From the NCBI RefSeq assembly GCF_964186625.1, contig NZ_OZ075108.1, positions 930,001-994,000 on the forward strand: a stretch of 64,000 nt of DNA. The letters run 5' to 3'. Shown piece by piece: positions 27,617-36,563 of the stretch. The DNA comes from Asticcacaulis sp. MM231 (lineage in GTDB: Bacteria > Pseudomonadota > Alphaproteobacteria > Caulobacterales > Caulobacteraceae). Both the position numbers and the translations under genes were made by a program. Position 1 is the first letter of the stretch. Every line of letters starts with the position of its first letter. The notes under the pieces are model-generated. The model was not told the DNA's origin. It did not search any database and worked only from the letters and a program-made list of their open reading frames with translations.

Positions 27617-28103
27617 AACCGGCCTGACCTTAAGTGCCGTCGCCCTGATCATCGCCGCCTGTGGCTGGGCAGCGGTGACCAGTGGCGAGAACGCCAAACT
27701 CACCAAACAAGCTGCCCGTCAGGATGGATGTACCGCTTATCTGGTCACCGGCCTGACAACCGGGAGAGCGGGGTCACAGCAGGATTGTGACCCCGCGCTC
27801 GTGGACCTGACCAACCGCGCGCGCGCCGCGCAGCGCTGTGACCAGGTTCTCGTGCTCGATGGCTACAGTTCGGACTGCTCACCCGCCGTCCAGGGGCTTT
27901 TCGCCCAGAAGGCCGACCTCCAGAGCCAACTTGAAACAACGGTCAAAGACCAGGCCGCCGCCATTATCCGCGCCGAAAAGCGCGCCACCGAATCCGCCTT
28001 GAGGAAATCCAAAGATGCTGAAGCGCTCACACTTGCGCCTCGCCGTGCTGACGGCCTTGTCACTTGTGACGCTGTCTGCCTGCGCGCCCGTTTTGAAGAC
28101 TGA
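27606..28103 (+). CDS. Rz-like inner-membrane spanin
   Basis: 165 residues. N-terminal anchor (LTLSAVALIIAACGWAAV) then a long periplasmic helical part (FAQKADLQSQLETTVKDQAAAIIRAEKRATESALRKS), the layout of an i-spanin. The 3' end overlaps the lipoprotein gene at 28015 in another frame, as Rz and Rz1 do. Spanins fuse inner and outer membranes at the end of lysis. Confidence 0.68.
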   Translation: MKFETGLTLSAVALIIAACGWAAVTSGENAKLTKQAARQDGCTAYLVTGLTTGRAGSQQDCDPALVDLTNRARAAQRCDQVLVLDGYSSDCSPAVQGLFAQKADLQSQLETTVKDQAAAIIRAEKRATESALRKSKDAEALTLAPRRADGLVTCDAVCLRARFED

Positions 28104-28329
28104 ACCCATGGTCGCTGCGGCGCCGATCGAGCACATCCGCAACGTGCCGGTCTGCCCTGTTGAGGTGAAGTCGGCCGTGCCGGTTGTCCCGGCCGTGCCC
28201 GATGGCGCCGTGATCGAGGCGAATGATGCCGGCCATAACTGGCTGAGCGCGATCGTCGGCTATGCCCGTGATGCCTTCACCCGTGAGTCCGATGCCAAGG
28301 CCGCCTGTGAAAAGGTGGCCCATGGCTGA
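28015..28329 (+). CDS. Rz1-like outer-membrane lipoprotein spanin
   Basis: 104 residues. Type II signal peptide with lipobox (LSLVTLSAC) then a Pro-rich segment (PVCPVEVKSAVPVVPAVPD). It starts inside the Rz-like gene in a different frame with an 89-bp overlap. Lipoprotein plus proline-rich tail plus nested start are the marks of an o-spanin. Confidence 0.7.
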   Translation: MLKRSHLRLAVLTALSLVTLSACAPVLKTEPMVAAAPIEHIRNVPVCPVEVKSAVPVVPAVPDGAVIEANDAGHNWLSAIVGYARDAFTRESDAKAACEKVAHG

Positions 28330-28558
28330 CGAGATCGACCGCGCCCAGGAGCGCGACGAAAACTTCCGTGCTGAGTCGCTCGATCGCCTGAAGGCGGCCA
28401 TGCACGAGGTCGATGAGATGTCGTCGAGCCCGTTTTGTGAAGACTGCGAAGCTGAGATCGGTATCGGGCGTCTGCTCGCCCAGCCGAAAGCCCGCCGTTG
28501 TATTGCGTGCCAGGAAGCTGCCGAGCGCCGTGGCTATCTCGGAAAGGTTGCCGGCTGA
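28322..28558 (+). CDS. TraR/DksA-type zinc-finger protein
   Basis: 78 residues with the C4 zinc finger C-x2-C-x17-C-x2-C (CEDC ... CIAC) near the C-terminus and a helical N-terminus with DEIDRAQERDE. TraR/DksA proteins bind RNA polymerase through the secondary channel. Similar small proteins are common in Mu-like phages before gp25. Confidence 0.8.
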   Translation: MADEIDRAQERDENFRAESLDRLKAAMHEVDEMSSSPFCEDCEAEIGIGRLLAQPKARRCIACQEAAERRGYLGKVAG

Positions 28559-28926
28559 TGAAGGATATTTTTTTCTATGTGCCGATGTTTGTGTCGCTTT
28601 GTTCCCTTGGTATCGCGGGGCTGACCTTTTTGCGTAATGGCAAGTGGAAGGATGGCGACGAAATCAAGACGGCGATCGGCAACGTCGATAGTCGATTGAC
28701 GGAGGTGACTGACGTCCAGAGCCAGCACAGCGACCGTCTGGCCCGCCTCGAAACCGAGATCGAGCATGTCGCCACCCAGGGCGATATTAATGTCCTGCGC
28801 GCCGAGATCAAGGGTGTCGAAAGTACCCTTAGCGCCAAGGTCGAAGGCGTAGCGGCCCAGACAAAGAGCGTCGATGCCGGCGTTATCCGCATCGAGCAGC
28901 TTTTGATGAGTGAGGCCCGCAAATGA
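28558..28926 (+). CDS. DUF2730 family phage protein (Mu gp25-like)
   Basis: 123 residues. One N-terminal transmembrane helix (DIFFYVPMFVSLCSLGIAGLTFL) and a long coiled coil with regular RLxxLExxI heptads. Position immediately before gp26 fits Mu gp25. TGATG coupling to the zinc-finger gene. Confidence 0.75.
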   Translation: MKDIFFYVPMFVSLCSLGIAGLTFLRNGKWKDGDEIKTAIGNVDSRLTEVTDVQSQHSDRLARLETEIEHVATQGDINVLRAEIKGVESTLSAKVEGVAAQTKSVDAGVIRIEQLLMSEARK

Positions 28927-29225
28927 GTGGCCTTGCCGACATTATCGACCGAAGCCTGCGCTTGGCGCTTCTGCGCGTTCTCGCCGATCCGGACCTGAAT
29001 TACCGCGCCAACTCGGCCGTTCTGCACGGTGTCGCCACGTCGCTCGGCTTTCACGTCAGCCGCGACAAGGTGCATTCAACGCTCGACTGGCTGCGCGAGC
29101 AGGGCCTTATCGAGATCGAAGACCTGGGCAATGTCCGGATCGCCAAGCTGAGGGCACGCGGCATCGATGTTGCTTTAGGTGCGGCCACCGTCACGGGTGT
29201 CGATCGCCCGACGCCGGGGATTTGA
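28923..29225 (+). CDS. Mu gp26-like winged-helix protein
   Basis: 100 residues. Compact winged helix: LALLRVLADPDLNYRANSAVLHGVATSLGFHVSRDKVHSTLDWLREQGLIEI, matching the phage protein family found next to the terminase in Mu-like phages. May be the small DNA-recognition subunit of packaging; role inferred from position. Confidence 0.78.
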   Translation: MSGLADIIDRSLRLALLRVLADPDLNYRANSAVLHGVATSLGFHVSRDKVHSTLDWLREQGLIEIEDLGNVRIAKLRARGIDVALGAATVTGVDRPTPGI

Positions 29226-29228
29226 CCC

Positions 29229-29814
29229 ATGGGTGAAAAGCGCCATCGTGCCTCCAGCGTCGATAAGTTGCCAGAGCCGATCCGTCACACGGTCGGCCGT
29301 CTGATCGCCTCCAACTTCACGCTCGACCAGATCGTCGACAAGCTGAAGGAACTGGAGGCCACCGCCGAGATCGACTTTGAAGCGCCGTCACGTTCTGCCC
29401 TTGGTCGTTATGCCGAGCGCCTGCGCGCCGCCCAGGAGCGGATCGGCCGCAGCCGCGCGATCGCGGAAGCCCTGGCGCCGACCTTTGGTGAAAACCCCGA
29501 CAACCAGGTCGGCCGGCTGGCTGCCGAAGTTCTTCAGACCGTCATCTTCGATATCATGACGGCCGTCGAGGTCGATGAGGAGACGGGCGAGTTCGAAGCC
29601 GGTACTGCTCGGTGCCAAGGAAGCCCAGTCCCTGGCGAAGTCGCTGCAAAGCCTCGCCTCGGCCCAGAAGATCGATGCCGACCGCGTTGTTAAGGTGCGC
29701 CAGGAGATGGCCAGGGAAGCCGCTAAGGCGGTTGAGAAGGTGGCCAATCAGCAGGGCCTTGGCAAGGATATGCGCAATGCGCTGATGGAAGCCGCCCTGG
29801 GGATCGCCACATGA
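29229..29814 (+). pseudogene. DUF3486 family protein (Mu gp27-like), frameshifted
   Basis: The N-terminal part (to EETGEFEA) and the C-terminal part (VLLGAKEAQSLAKSLQSLASAQ ... LMEAALGIAT) are in different frames and join if one base (a G near 29603) is removed, giving about 194 residues typical of DUF3486. As read, the first frame runs on to a stop at 29693. DUF3486 proteins act with the terminase. The next gene start overlaps its end (ATGA), which supports the full-length version as the ancestral form. Confidence 0.85.
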
Positions 29815-31301
29815 TCTTGCGCGGTCAAACCAAACCAGACGCCTTCGATGAAGCCATGGCAACCTTGAAGAAGCAGGAGCGGGCCAAGGGGCCGGCGCAT
29901 TTGCTATTGCCCTATCAGGGCGGCGCCATCAGGAAGGCGCTGGATACTGCGCTCCTGGTCATCGAGAAATCGCGCCGGATCGGTCTGACCTGGGGCATCG
30001 CCTTTCTCGCTGCGCTCACGGCGTCCTCGATCAAATCGGCGGGCGGCCAGGACGTCTATTACATGGGCTACAACATGGAGATGGCCCGCGAGTTCATCGA
30101 CACCGTCGGCATGTGGGCTAAGTCGATCGGCATGGCCATCGTTGGGTCTGGCGAACGCGCCTTGCCCGATCCGGACAACCCCGAAAAGTTCATCAAGACG
30201 TTCCGCGTCACCTTCGCGTCCGGATTCGAAGTCATCGCTCTGCCGTCCGTCGCCCGCGCCCTTCGCGGTATGCAGGGCATGTTCATCGCCGACGAAGCCG
30301 CGTTCATGACGGACCTGGACGAAATCCTCAAAGCCGCCATGGCTTTCCTGATGTGGGGCGGCCGCGTCATCGTCATCTCGACGCACAACGGCATCGACAA
30401 CGCCTTCAACAAGCTGCTCGACGAGATCAAGGCGAAGAAGCGCGGTGGCGACACCATGCGAATTACCTTTGATAACGCCCTGGCCGATGGCCTCTATGAG
30501 CGCATCAAACTTGTCGTTCCCGCGTCGAAACCGAAAGCAGAGTGGATCGCCGAGATCCGCGGCATTTACGGCGACAATGCCGGCGAAGAACTGGACTGCA
30601 TCCCCAAGGCGGGTGGCGGCTCCTGGCTCAATGCCGAGGATATCACCAAGTGCGAGCACGAGGATGCTGGCAAGCCTGAGCTCTACATGGGCGGGCTTTG
30701 CTACATCGGCCGCGACGTGGCGCGTCGGCGCGACTACTCGGTCATTATCTGCTTCGAGATGGTCGGCGATGTGCTTTGGGAGCGCGAGCGCTGGGAAGCG
30801 ATCGGCGCATCCTTCGCCGACCAGGACGCTGTCATGGATGACATGATGAAGCGGTACAGGGTCGTTGAAGCCAGCATCGACCAGACCGGCATGGGCGAAA
30901 AGGTGGTTGAGGACGCTCAAGGCCGGCATGGCGTGAACCGCGTCAAGGGCGTGCTGCTGACAGGTCCTAACCGCATTACCATGGCCACCATTGTGCGCCA
31001 GCGCTTCGAGGACGGCACAATCCGCATCCGGCGTGACCCGGCCATGCGCACTGACCTGCTCGGTATCAAGCGCGCCAGCAACGACAATAAGGTTCTGGCC
31101 GAGGCCAAGGAAGTTCACCCCGACAGGTTCTGGGCGGTGGGACTGGCGGGCCTGTCCGCCTTCGGTGTGGTCATTGAATACGGCTACACGCCCGCGCCGC
31201 GCCCCGGCAGCAATGATGACGATGGTTTCGGTGGCCGCAAGGGCGGGCATCTCGATGTGGGCATGACGCGGCATGGCATGACGCGCGGAGGCGGCTTCTG
31301 A
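29811..31301 (+). CDS. terminase large subunit (Mu gp28-like)
   Basis: 496 residues. Packaging motor ATPase/nuclease: Walker A-like EKSRRIGLTWG, Walker B-like MFIADEAAFM, coupling motif VISTHNG, and a nuclease domain with YIGRDVARRRDYSVI and ASIDQTGMGEKV. C-terminal tail is Gly/Arg-rich. One-base overlap with the portal gene. Confidence 0.95.
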   Translation: MILRGQTKPDAFDEAMATLKKQERAKGPAHLLLPYQGGAIRKALDTALLVIEKSRRIGLTWGIAFLAALTASSIKSAGGQDVYYMGYNMEMAREFIDTVGMWAKSIGMAIVGSGERALPDPDNPEKFIKTFRVTFASGFEVIALPSVARALRGMQGMFIADEAAFMTDLDEILKAAMAFLMWGGRVIVISTHNGIDNAFNKLLDEIKAKKRGGDTMRITFDNALADGLYERIKLVVPASKPKAEWIAEIRGIYGDNAGEELDCIPKAGGGSWLNAEDITKCEHEDAGKPELYMGGLCYIGRDVARRRDYSVIICFEMVGDVLWERERWEAIGASFADQDAVMDDMMKRYRVVEASIDQTGMGEKVVEDAQGRHGVNRVKGVLLTGPNRITMATIVRQRFEDGTIRIRRDPAMRTDLLGIKRASNDNKVLAEAKEVHPDRFWAVGLAGLSAFGVVIEYGYTPAPRPGSNDDDGFGGRKGGHLDVGMTRHGMTRGGGF

Positions 31302-33559
31302 TGGTTGATTTTCTTTCCCCGATAAAGGCGCTGTTCGCGGGCGCTAAGAGATCGGAGACGCCGCGTGCGTTCGAACTGGAGAGCCGGCCGGTTGCTGAAG
31401 GCCCGCTTGATGCTGAAGGCCGCGTCATCGACAAGGCCGTGCTCGCCCAGGAGATCGCCGCCCCGACCTTCGGCGGTGTGCGCTCGATCCTGTTCAACGG
31501 GGTGACGGGGGGGCTCGATCCGTTCAAGCTCCAGCGCATTCTTAATTCTGCCGTGCAGGGCCAGGCCGATGAATTCTACCAGCTCGCCGAAGAGATGGAG
31601 GAAAAGTACCCGCACTATCAGGCCACGCTTAAGACCCGCAAGCTGGCTGTGACACAGAGCGAGACGACGGTCGAGGCGGCCGGTGATGATCCACGCTCGC
31701 AGAAAGATGCCGAGTTGATCCGCGAGTATCTGAAGCGCGGCGACCTTGAGCTTGAGATGTACGACATCGAGGACGCCCAGGGCAAAGGCTGGAGTGCTAC
31801 GGAGCTTGTCTGGCCAGAAGGCACAGCGCGGTTGAAGTATCCGATGCTGCCCCGCCTGAAGACACGGCCCCAGCAGTTCTTCCAGTTCGACCAGGTCGAT
31901 GGTGAGACACTTCTCCTGAAGGGCGGCGTAGTTGGCACAAGCGCGCTGCCGGTACCTTTGCCCGGCTACAAGTTCATTATCCGTAGGGCGGCGGGCAAGA
32001 CGGGGCTGACGGTTCGCGGTGGTCTGGCGCGCTCTGTTGCCTGGGCCTATCTCTTCCAGAATATGGCGCTGAAGGACTGGGTGATCCTGGCCGAGGTCTA
32101 CGGCATGCCGGTCCGTATCGGTAAATATGACCGTAACGCCACCGAAACCGACCGCAACGCGCTGCTCAATGCCGTCGTCAATATCGGTACCGATGCTGCC
32201 GCCATCATTCCCAACTCGATGGTGATTGACTTCGTTGATGCCATGGCGAGCGCGTCGCCCGATGTCTACAAGGCTCTGTGCGAATATCTCGATCAGCAGG
32301 TCTCGAAGCTGGTTCTCGGCCAGACGGCAACGACTGATGCCACATCGGGCGGGCTGGGCGGCAGTCAGGGCAACGTCCATAATGACGTCCGCCAGGACTA
32401 TCAACGCGCCGACCAGCGCGCCCTCAGTGCCACCCTGACCCGTGATCTGGTCATCCCGATCATCGTTCTCAACCACGGCGCGCCGCCGTCCGGTCTCTAT
32501 CCGGTCCTTCGCCTCGGCCAGGCCGAGACTTTCACCAAGGAACAGGCCGACATGATCTACGAGTTCGTCGATCGTGGCGGCAGTGTCGAACTGTCGATCA
32601 TCGGCGACAAGCTGGGCCTGCCCGATGCACCCGAAGGTCCTGATGTGAAGCTGCTGCAACCGCGCTCGAAGGGCGTTCAGGTGAGTGGCGCCGACAACGC
32701 GGCCCAGAACCCGGATGTAGGCCTTTCCGATGCCAAGGCCGCCACGGCCATGAATGCCGCCTCAAATCGCATCTTAGGCCACCTTAAGACCGCCTTAAGT
32801 TCTGTGGGTGGCCCTCAATCCGACGCCGTGGATATCGCCGTCCAGGAAATGGCGGATGAATGGACGCCGGTCATGGCGCCTTTGATCGACGGTCTTGAGG
32901 CGGCGCTGGCGGCTTCGTCGTCGTTTGAAGACGCCAAGGCGAAGCTTCTGCTGGCGCTTGATACCCTGCCGGATACCGAACTAACGGCGCTTCTGGCCCG
33001 TACGCGCTTTGCTGCGCGGCGGGGGAGGCGGGCTATGACCTCGGAGGCGGCAATGGCCAGTAACACCGGGACATTCCAGGATCTGTTTATTTTTCAGCGC
33101 GCGCGCAAAGCCCCCTTTATCGGCGCCAACGGCCGTATCCGTGAAGCGGCGGTCGATGAACCCCGCCTTGATTTCAATATCGATGGCGAACCACTTGGCC
33201 TGCTGATCGAAGGGCGGGAGACGAGTTTACGCGCAGATCTGATCGGCCTGGCGGTCCTGCCGGGTGCGCCCACCTACGGCACGGTTCTGCACGACTACAT
33301 CCGTCCTGATGGCGTCAGGGAGATGCGCGCTATCTACAGCTTCGATCCGGCCGCCACGATCAAAGCCTGCCTCAACATGGTGGGCCATCAGCGCCGCATC
33401 GCCTTTTTCCCGCAGTTCCTTACCCGCAGCAACATGACGGCCACTGCGCCGGTCCGTTACGGCGGAGAGAGCTGGGAAATGGCCGGCCTGGTTCTGGTTG
33501 ATACCCATACGGCCCTGGAAGCGGCCGATTCACCCGACACCCTGATGATCGAGGCTTAA
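31301..33559 (+). CDS. portal protein (DUF935, Mu gp29-like) fused to a fibre-like C-terminal domain
   Basis: 752 residues; Mu gp29 is about 500. Residues 1 to about 575 are a DUF935 portal (RKLAVTQSETTVEAA, GWSATELVW, VFAEVYGMP-like LAEVYGMPVRIGKYD). The remainder (GANGRIREAAVDEPRLDFNIDG, GLLIEGRETSL) resembles head-spike/tail-fibre modules. At 33053 an in-frame ATG preceded by GGAGG could start a separate 168-residue protein; a 5-G run at 33021-33025 just before it is a likely indel site. Adding one G would end the portal at TAA 33061, overlapping that ATG. So a true fusion or two genes is undecided. Confidence 0.85.
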   Translation: MVDFLSPIKALFAGAKRSETPRAFELESRPVAEGPLDAEGRVIDKAVLAQEIAAPTFGGVRSILFNGVTGGLDPFKLQRILNSAVQGQADEFYQLAEEMEEKYPHYQATLKTRKLAVTQSETTVEAAGDDPRSQKDAELIREYLKRGDLELEMYDIEDAQGKGWSATELVWPEGTARLKYPMLPRLKTRPQQFFQFDQVDGETLLLKGGVVGTSALPVPLPGYKFIIRRAAGKTGLTVRGGLARSVAWAYLFQNMALKDWVILAEVYGMPVRIGKYDRNATETDRNALLNAVVNIGTDAAAIIPNSMVIDFVDAMASASPDVYKALCEYLDQQVSKLVLGQTATTDATSGGLGGSQGNVHNDVRQDYQRADQRALSATLTRDLVIPIIVLNHGAPPSGLYPVLRLGQAETFTKEQADMIYEFVDRGGSVELSIIGDKLGLPDAPEGPDVKLLQPRSKGVQVSGADNAAQNPDVGLSDAKAATAMNAASNRILGHLKTALSSVGGPQSDAVDIAVQEMADEWTPVMAPLIDGLEAALAASSSFEDAKAKLLLALDTLPDTELTALLARTRFAARRGRRAMTSEAAMASNTGTFQDLFIFQRARKAPFIGANGRIREAAVDEPRLDFNIDGEPLGLLIEGRETSLRADLIGLAVLPGAPTYGTVLHDYIRPDGVREMRAIYSFDPAATIKACLNMVGHQRRIAFFPQFLTRSNMTATAPVRYGGESWEMAGLVLVDTHTALEAADSPDTLMIEA
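32774..32798 (+). repeat. phased TTAR array with perfect CtrA-type box
   Basis: TTAG at 32774, TTAA at 32784 and 32795. The last two form a perfect TTAA-N7-TTAA box inside the portal coding region. Confidence 0.4.
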
Positions 33560-33563
33560 GACC

Positions 33564-35585
33564 ATGGTAAAACTGAGTGACCTGACCACCAAGACAGGCA
33601 TGCAACTGGGCCTGTTAAATGTGCTCGAGGATGACGATTACATCGTCGTTGTGCGGGAGGGCTCGCCGATCGGGCGCTATCCTGCCTCCGCCTTCCTGAC
33701 CGAGGCTAATGCGGATATCACGGCGATCGTCGAGGCGGCGGCCGTCAGTTCTACCGAAGCAGCGGCAGAGGCTGCAGCTTCTGCCGCCATTATCAGCATC
33801 TACAGCCTGGGCAATCTTGGCCCGGCAGTCGGCATTCTACCCGGCGATCCAATGCCGCCATCCAATGTAGTGGTCGATATCAACGGGCATCTCCTGTCAT
33901 CCTATGACGCGCAGCATAATCAGCGTGTCATGACGCCGCTGGGCACTCTGGCATTTAGCGACCAGCGCGCGGAAGATGCGGCCCTGGGCGTGCCCGGCCC
34001 GGCCGTCGGTCCCGTGGCGTCTGCTTCAGGGCTTCCCATGGCATCGGCCGTGTTCGATCGAAGCGGGCGCTTCGTGGAGGGTATGTCAGCCGTGATGGCG
34101 ACCGAACGTGATGTCCTCCAGGTGACACCGGCTGGCATCGTCTCACGCACCGAGTCCTGGGACAATCTGCCAATGCGCCAGCCTGGCCCGGTCCTGTCCT
34201 TGCCACGCGTGCGCATCCTCAATCTAAACGGCACCACGCTTTTGTCGTCCGGATCGGTCGTATCGCCCGTGACGGGCGCCGCTGCCATTGCCAGCGAAGC
34301 CTTCAATCTCGGCTACAACACCTATCGCTTCCTCGCCTATGCCACGATCAATGGTCCGATGAATGTCTATCGGTCCTCAGACAATGCGCTCCTGGTGGAA
34401 GGCACGCACTATCAGGTTGAGCGAACGACCGGCAAGGTCAAGGGTCTGATCAACACTGGCGACTATGCCTGTCATATCCAGTATAACGCCTACAAGGTCC
34501 GGGTTGACTTCGTCGTCTGCGACCAGGCCGGTCAGATCTCGTTGATCCAGGGCACCGAGGCGCCGCGCATCGCGAAGGAACCAGCCGTCGCTTCGCCTTT
34601 GCGCAAGCTCTTCCGGATCTATCGCACGCGCACCTATGCCGATATCCAGGCCGTTCATGCCTATCAAGGTGCTGCCCGCGCGGCTGAACCGCAAGCCTAT
34701 TACGGCCAGATTGAACGTTCCCGCCGCTGTCTTAGCCGCCTGAAGCGCACGAAGCTCAAGTTTGGCGACACGGTCCGCTGGGGCGCCTATGGCGATTCGA
34801 TCACAGCTATGGGCGGCGGTTATGCCATCTTCACTGGCGGCACAGTCGACAACATCAACCTGAACCCCAATGTGCATCGCGACACCGACGGCTACTTCGC
34901 CGATTATGACACGACGGCACGGTCAGATATTCCTGTCTTCTACTATGACGATCTTCATCCGGAGGACGTGGCGGCCTTGACAGCCGCAGGCTATCTCACC
35001 CTGACCGGCGGTCACTATCAGGATGTCTATGGTCACACCCACGTCAAGCAGGGCCAGCACTGGGGCCTGGTCGAATGGATCAAGGAAAACTACGGCGTCA
35101 CCGTGCATTATCGGAACTGGGGGATTGGCGGCACCAACAGTCAGAATAGCATCGAGGGCGGCGGTGCAATGAATATGCGCTACCCCGACCGCCTCAATGC
35201 CATCCTCGCCGACAACCTTGACGTCGTGAACATCGCGACCGGCATGAATGAGCTGGGCCAGCTCTATACCTACGACAATCTGATGGCGATCGGGACGGCC
35301 TTCAAAAGCTCCGCTGCCAAAACGGTCCCGATCTTCTGTACGCCGGTGCGCCCAGATCCCGTCTATCAGGATCTCCATGCCGAATGGGCCTTCACGTGTG
35401 GCGAGATCGAACGGGCTGCCGTCGATCTAGACTGCGCCTGCGTGCAGACCGCGCACATGTGGTCCGACAACAAACTCTCTCAGTGGTTAGCCAAGGATGA
35501 GCTCAGCCAGGCGACGGAGCAAAACCACCCGGGTGTCCGGGAACTGACCATGGCCGCCAGGCTGGCCATCGACCTGTTCAATTAA
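33564..35585 (+). CDS. virion-associated SGNH/GDSL hydrolase
   Basis: 673 residues. The N-terminal 400 residues look structural (Ala-rich helix at 50-75, beta-rich middle). The C-terminal SGNH domain has block I GDSIT (Ser412), block II NWGIGGTN (Gly523), block III GMNE (Asn562) and block V QNHPG (His655), so a complete catalytic set for deacetylating or de-esterifying a surface glycan. Its place between portal and gpF is unusual for Mu-like phages. Confidence 0.8.
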   Translation: MVKLSDLTTKTGMQLGLLNVLEDDDYIVVVREGSPIGRYPASAFLTEANADITAIVEAAAVSSTEAAAEAAASAAIISIYSLGNLGPAVGILPGDPMPPSNVVVDINGHLLSSYDAQHNQRVMTPLGTLAFSDQRAEDAALGVPGPAVGPVASASGLPMASAVFDRSGRFVEGMSAVMATERDVLQVTPAGIVSRTESWDNLPMRQPGPVLSLPRVRILNLNGTTLLSSGSVVSPVTGAAAIASEAFNLGYNTYRFLAYATINGPMNVYRSSDNALLVEGTHYQVERTTGKVKGLINTGDYACHIQYNAYKVRVDFVVCDQAGQISLIQGTEAPRIAKEPAVASPLRKLFRIYRTRTYADIQAVHAYQGAARAAEPQAYYGQIERSRRCLSRLKRTKLKFGDTVRWGAYGDSITAMGGGYAIFTGGTVDNINLNPNVHRDTDGYFADYDTTARSDIPVFYYDDLHPEDVAALTAAGYLTLTGGHYQDVYGHTHVKQGQHWGLVEWIKENYGVTVHYRNWGIGGTNSQNSIEGGGAMNMRYPDRLNAILADNLDVVNIATGMNELGQLYTYDNLMAIGTAFKSSAAKTVPIFCTPVRPDPVYQDLHAEWAFTCGEIERAAVDLDCACVQTAHMWSDNKLSQWLAKDELSQATEQNHPGVRELTMAARLAIDLFN

Positions 35586-35598
35586 AGGGAAGTCCATT

Positions 35599-36555
35599 AT
35601 GTCCACCCGAATCCTCACTACGTCCGGCCTGTCCGCCGATCCAAATGGCGGCGTGTATCTGCCCTCGGCGGCGGAGCGCGCCGCCTATACCGCCCTTTTT
35701 ACCGCACCCGCAACGGGTGGCCGGGGCTTATGGTTCGATGCCTCTGTCGCCGCCAACTATGCCAATTCCGGCCCAGGTGATGACCCGGCAGGCTTCAAGG
35801 CCTATGAGCGTACGGGCTTTGATAGCGCCGCCGTGCCTGCGCGCCTCCTGACGCCGGATCCGGTGCGTCAGCATCACCCGATCTATATTCCAGCAGACGA
35901 AGTGACGGGGAAGCCATGCTGGTTGTTTGGAGCCGGTGGGTCCGGTGCGAATGCTCTGAGCAATATCAACAATGGTGCCCTGACCTTTGCATCCCAAATC
36001 CAGAGCAGCCAGGAAGTGAATGACACGCCGATCCTGTTGCCGACCAACGGCTGGTCAGTGGCTTTCAAGGCGCGTGTGCCGGCGCCGGGCGGGACGGTCA
36101 ATGGCGTAGCCTTTGCAGCTTATCCAACGGGGATTCCAGGCGGCGCGGTGCTTGGCAGTAAGACCTTGGGCACCGACGGCTTCTCGGTCGAGATCGACCA
36201 GGCCAACGGTCACCTCATCGCCTACAACCGTCGGGACTACACCCTCTATCGCAACAACACCGATCTGCGTGACGGCAACTGGCACGACTATGTGCTGGCC
36301 TGGGACTTTGGCACGCATTCCATGTCCGCCTACATTGACGGCGTCTCTATCGCCAATGCAACGACGCCTTACCCCAACGACATCAGCGGAGCGACCGGAT
36401 GTGACAAGATGGTGATCGGCGGTTTGGGTGGCACGGCCGGTGGTCCCGATATCCGATTTGGTGGTCTGGTGTCCTTCCTTGCCTTCCTGCCCAACCAGTC
36501 GCTCGGTAACGTCACCTATCGTAACCTTGTGCGCGCCGTCATGGCCGAGAAGTAG
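35599..36555 (+). CDS. LamG/concanavalin-like lectin-domain phage protein
   Basis: 318 residues. Residues about 145-310 have the jelly-roll signature of LamG-like domains: GWSVAFKARV, DGFSVEIDQANGHLIAYNRR, DGNWHDYVLAWDFGTHSMSAYIDGVSI. Likely a carbohydrate-binding virion protein working with the adjacent SGNH hydrolase. GGGAAG precedes the ATG. Confidence 0.75.
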   Translation: MSTRILTTSGLSADPNGGVYLPSAAERAAYTALFTAPATGGRGLWFDASVAANYANSGPGDDPAGFKAYERTGFDSAAVPARLLTPDPVRQHHPIYIPADEVTGKPCWLFGAGGSGANALSNINNGALTFASQIQSSQEVNDTPILLPTNGWSVAFKARVPAPGGTVNGVAFAAYPTGIPGGAVLGSKTLGTDGFSVEIDQANGHLIAYNRRDYTLYRNNTDLRDGNWHDYVLAWDFGTHSMSAYIDGVSIANATTPYPNDISGATGCDKMVIGGLGGTAGGPDIRFGGLVSFLAFLPNQSLGNVTYRNLVRAVMAEK

Positions 36556-36563
36556 GCCTGTCT

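Noticed and set aside
29904..31274. 456-codon leftward open frame
   Set aside because: Shadow of the terminase gene in GC-rich DNA; no domain recognisable and no ribosome-binding site context.
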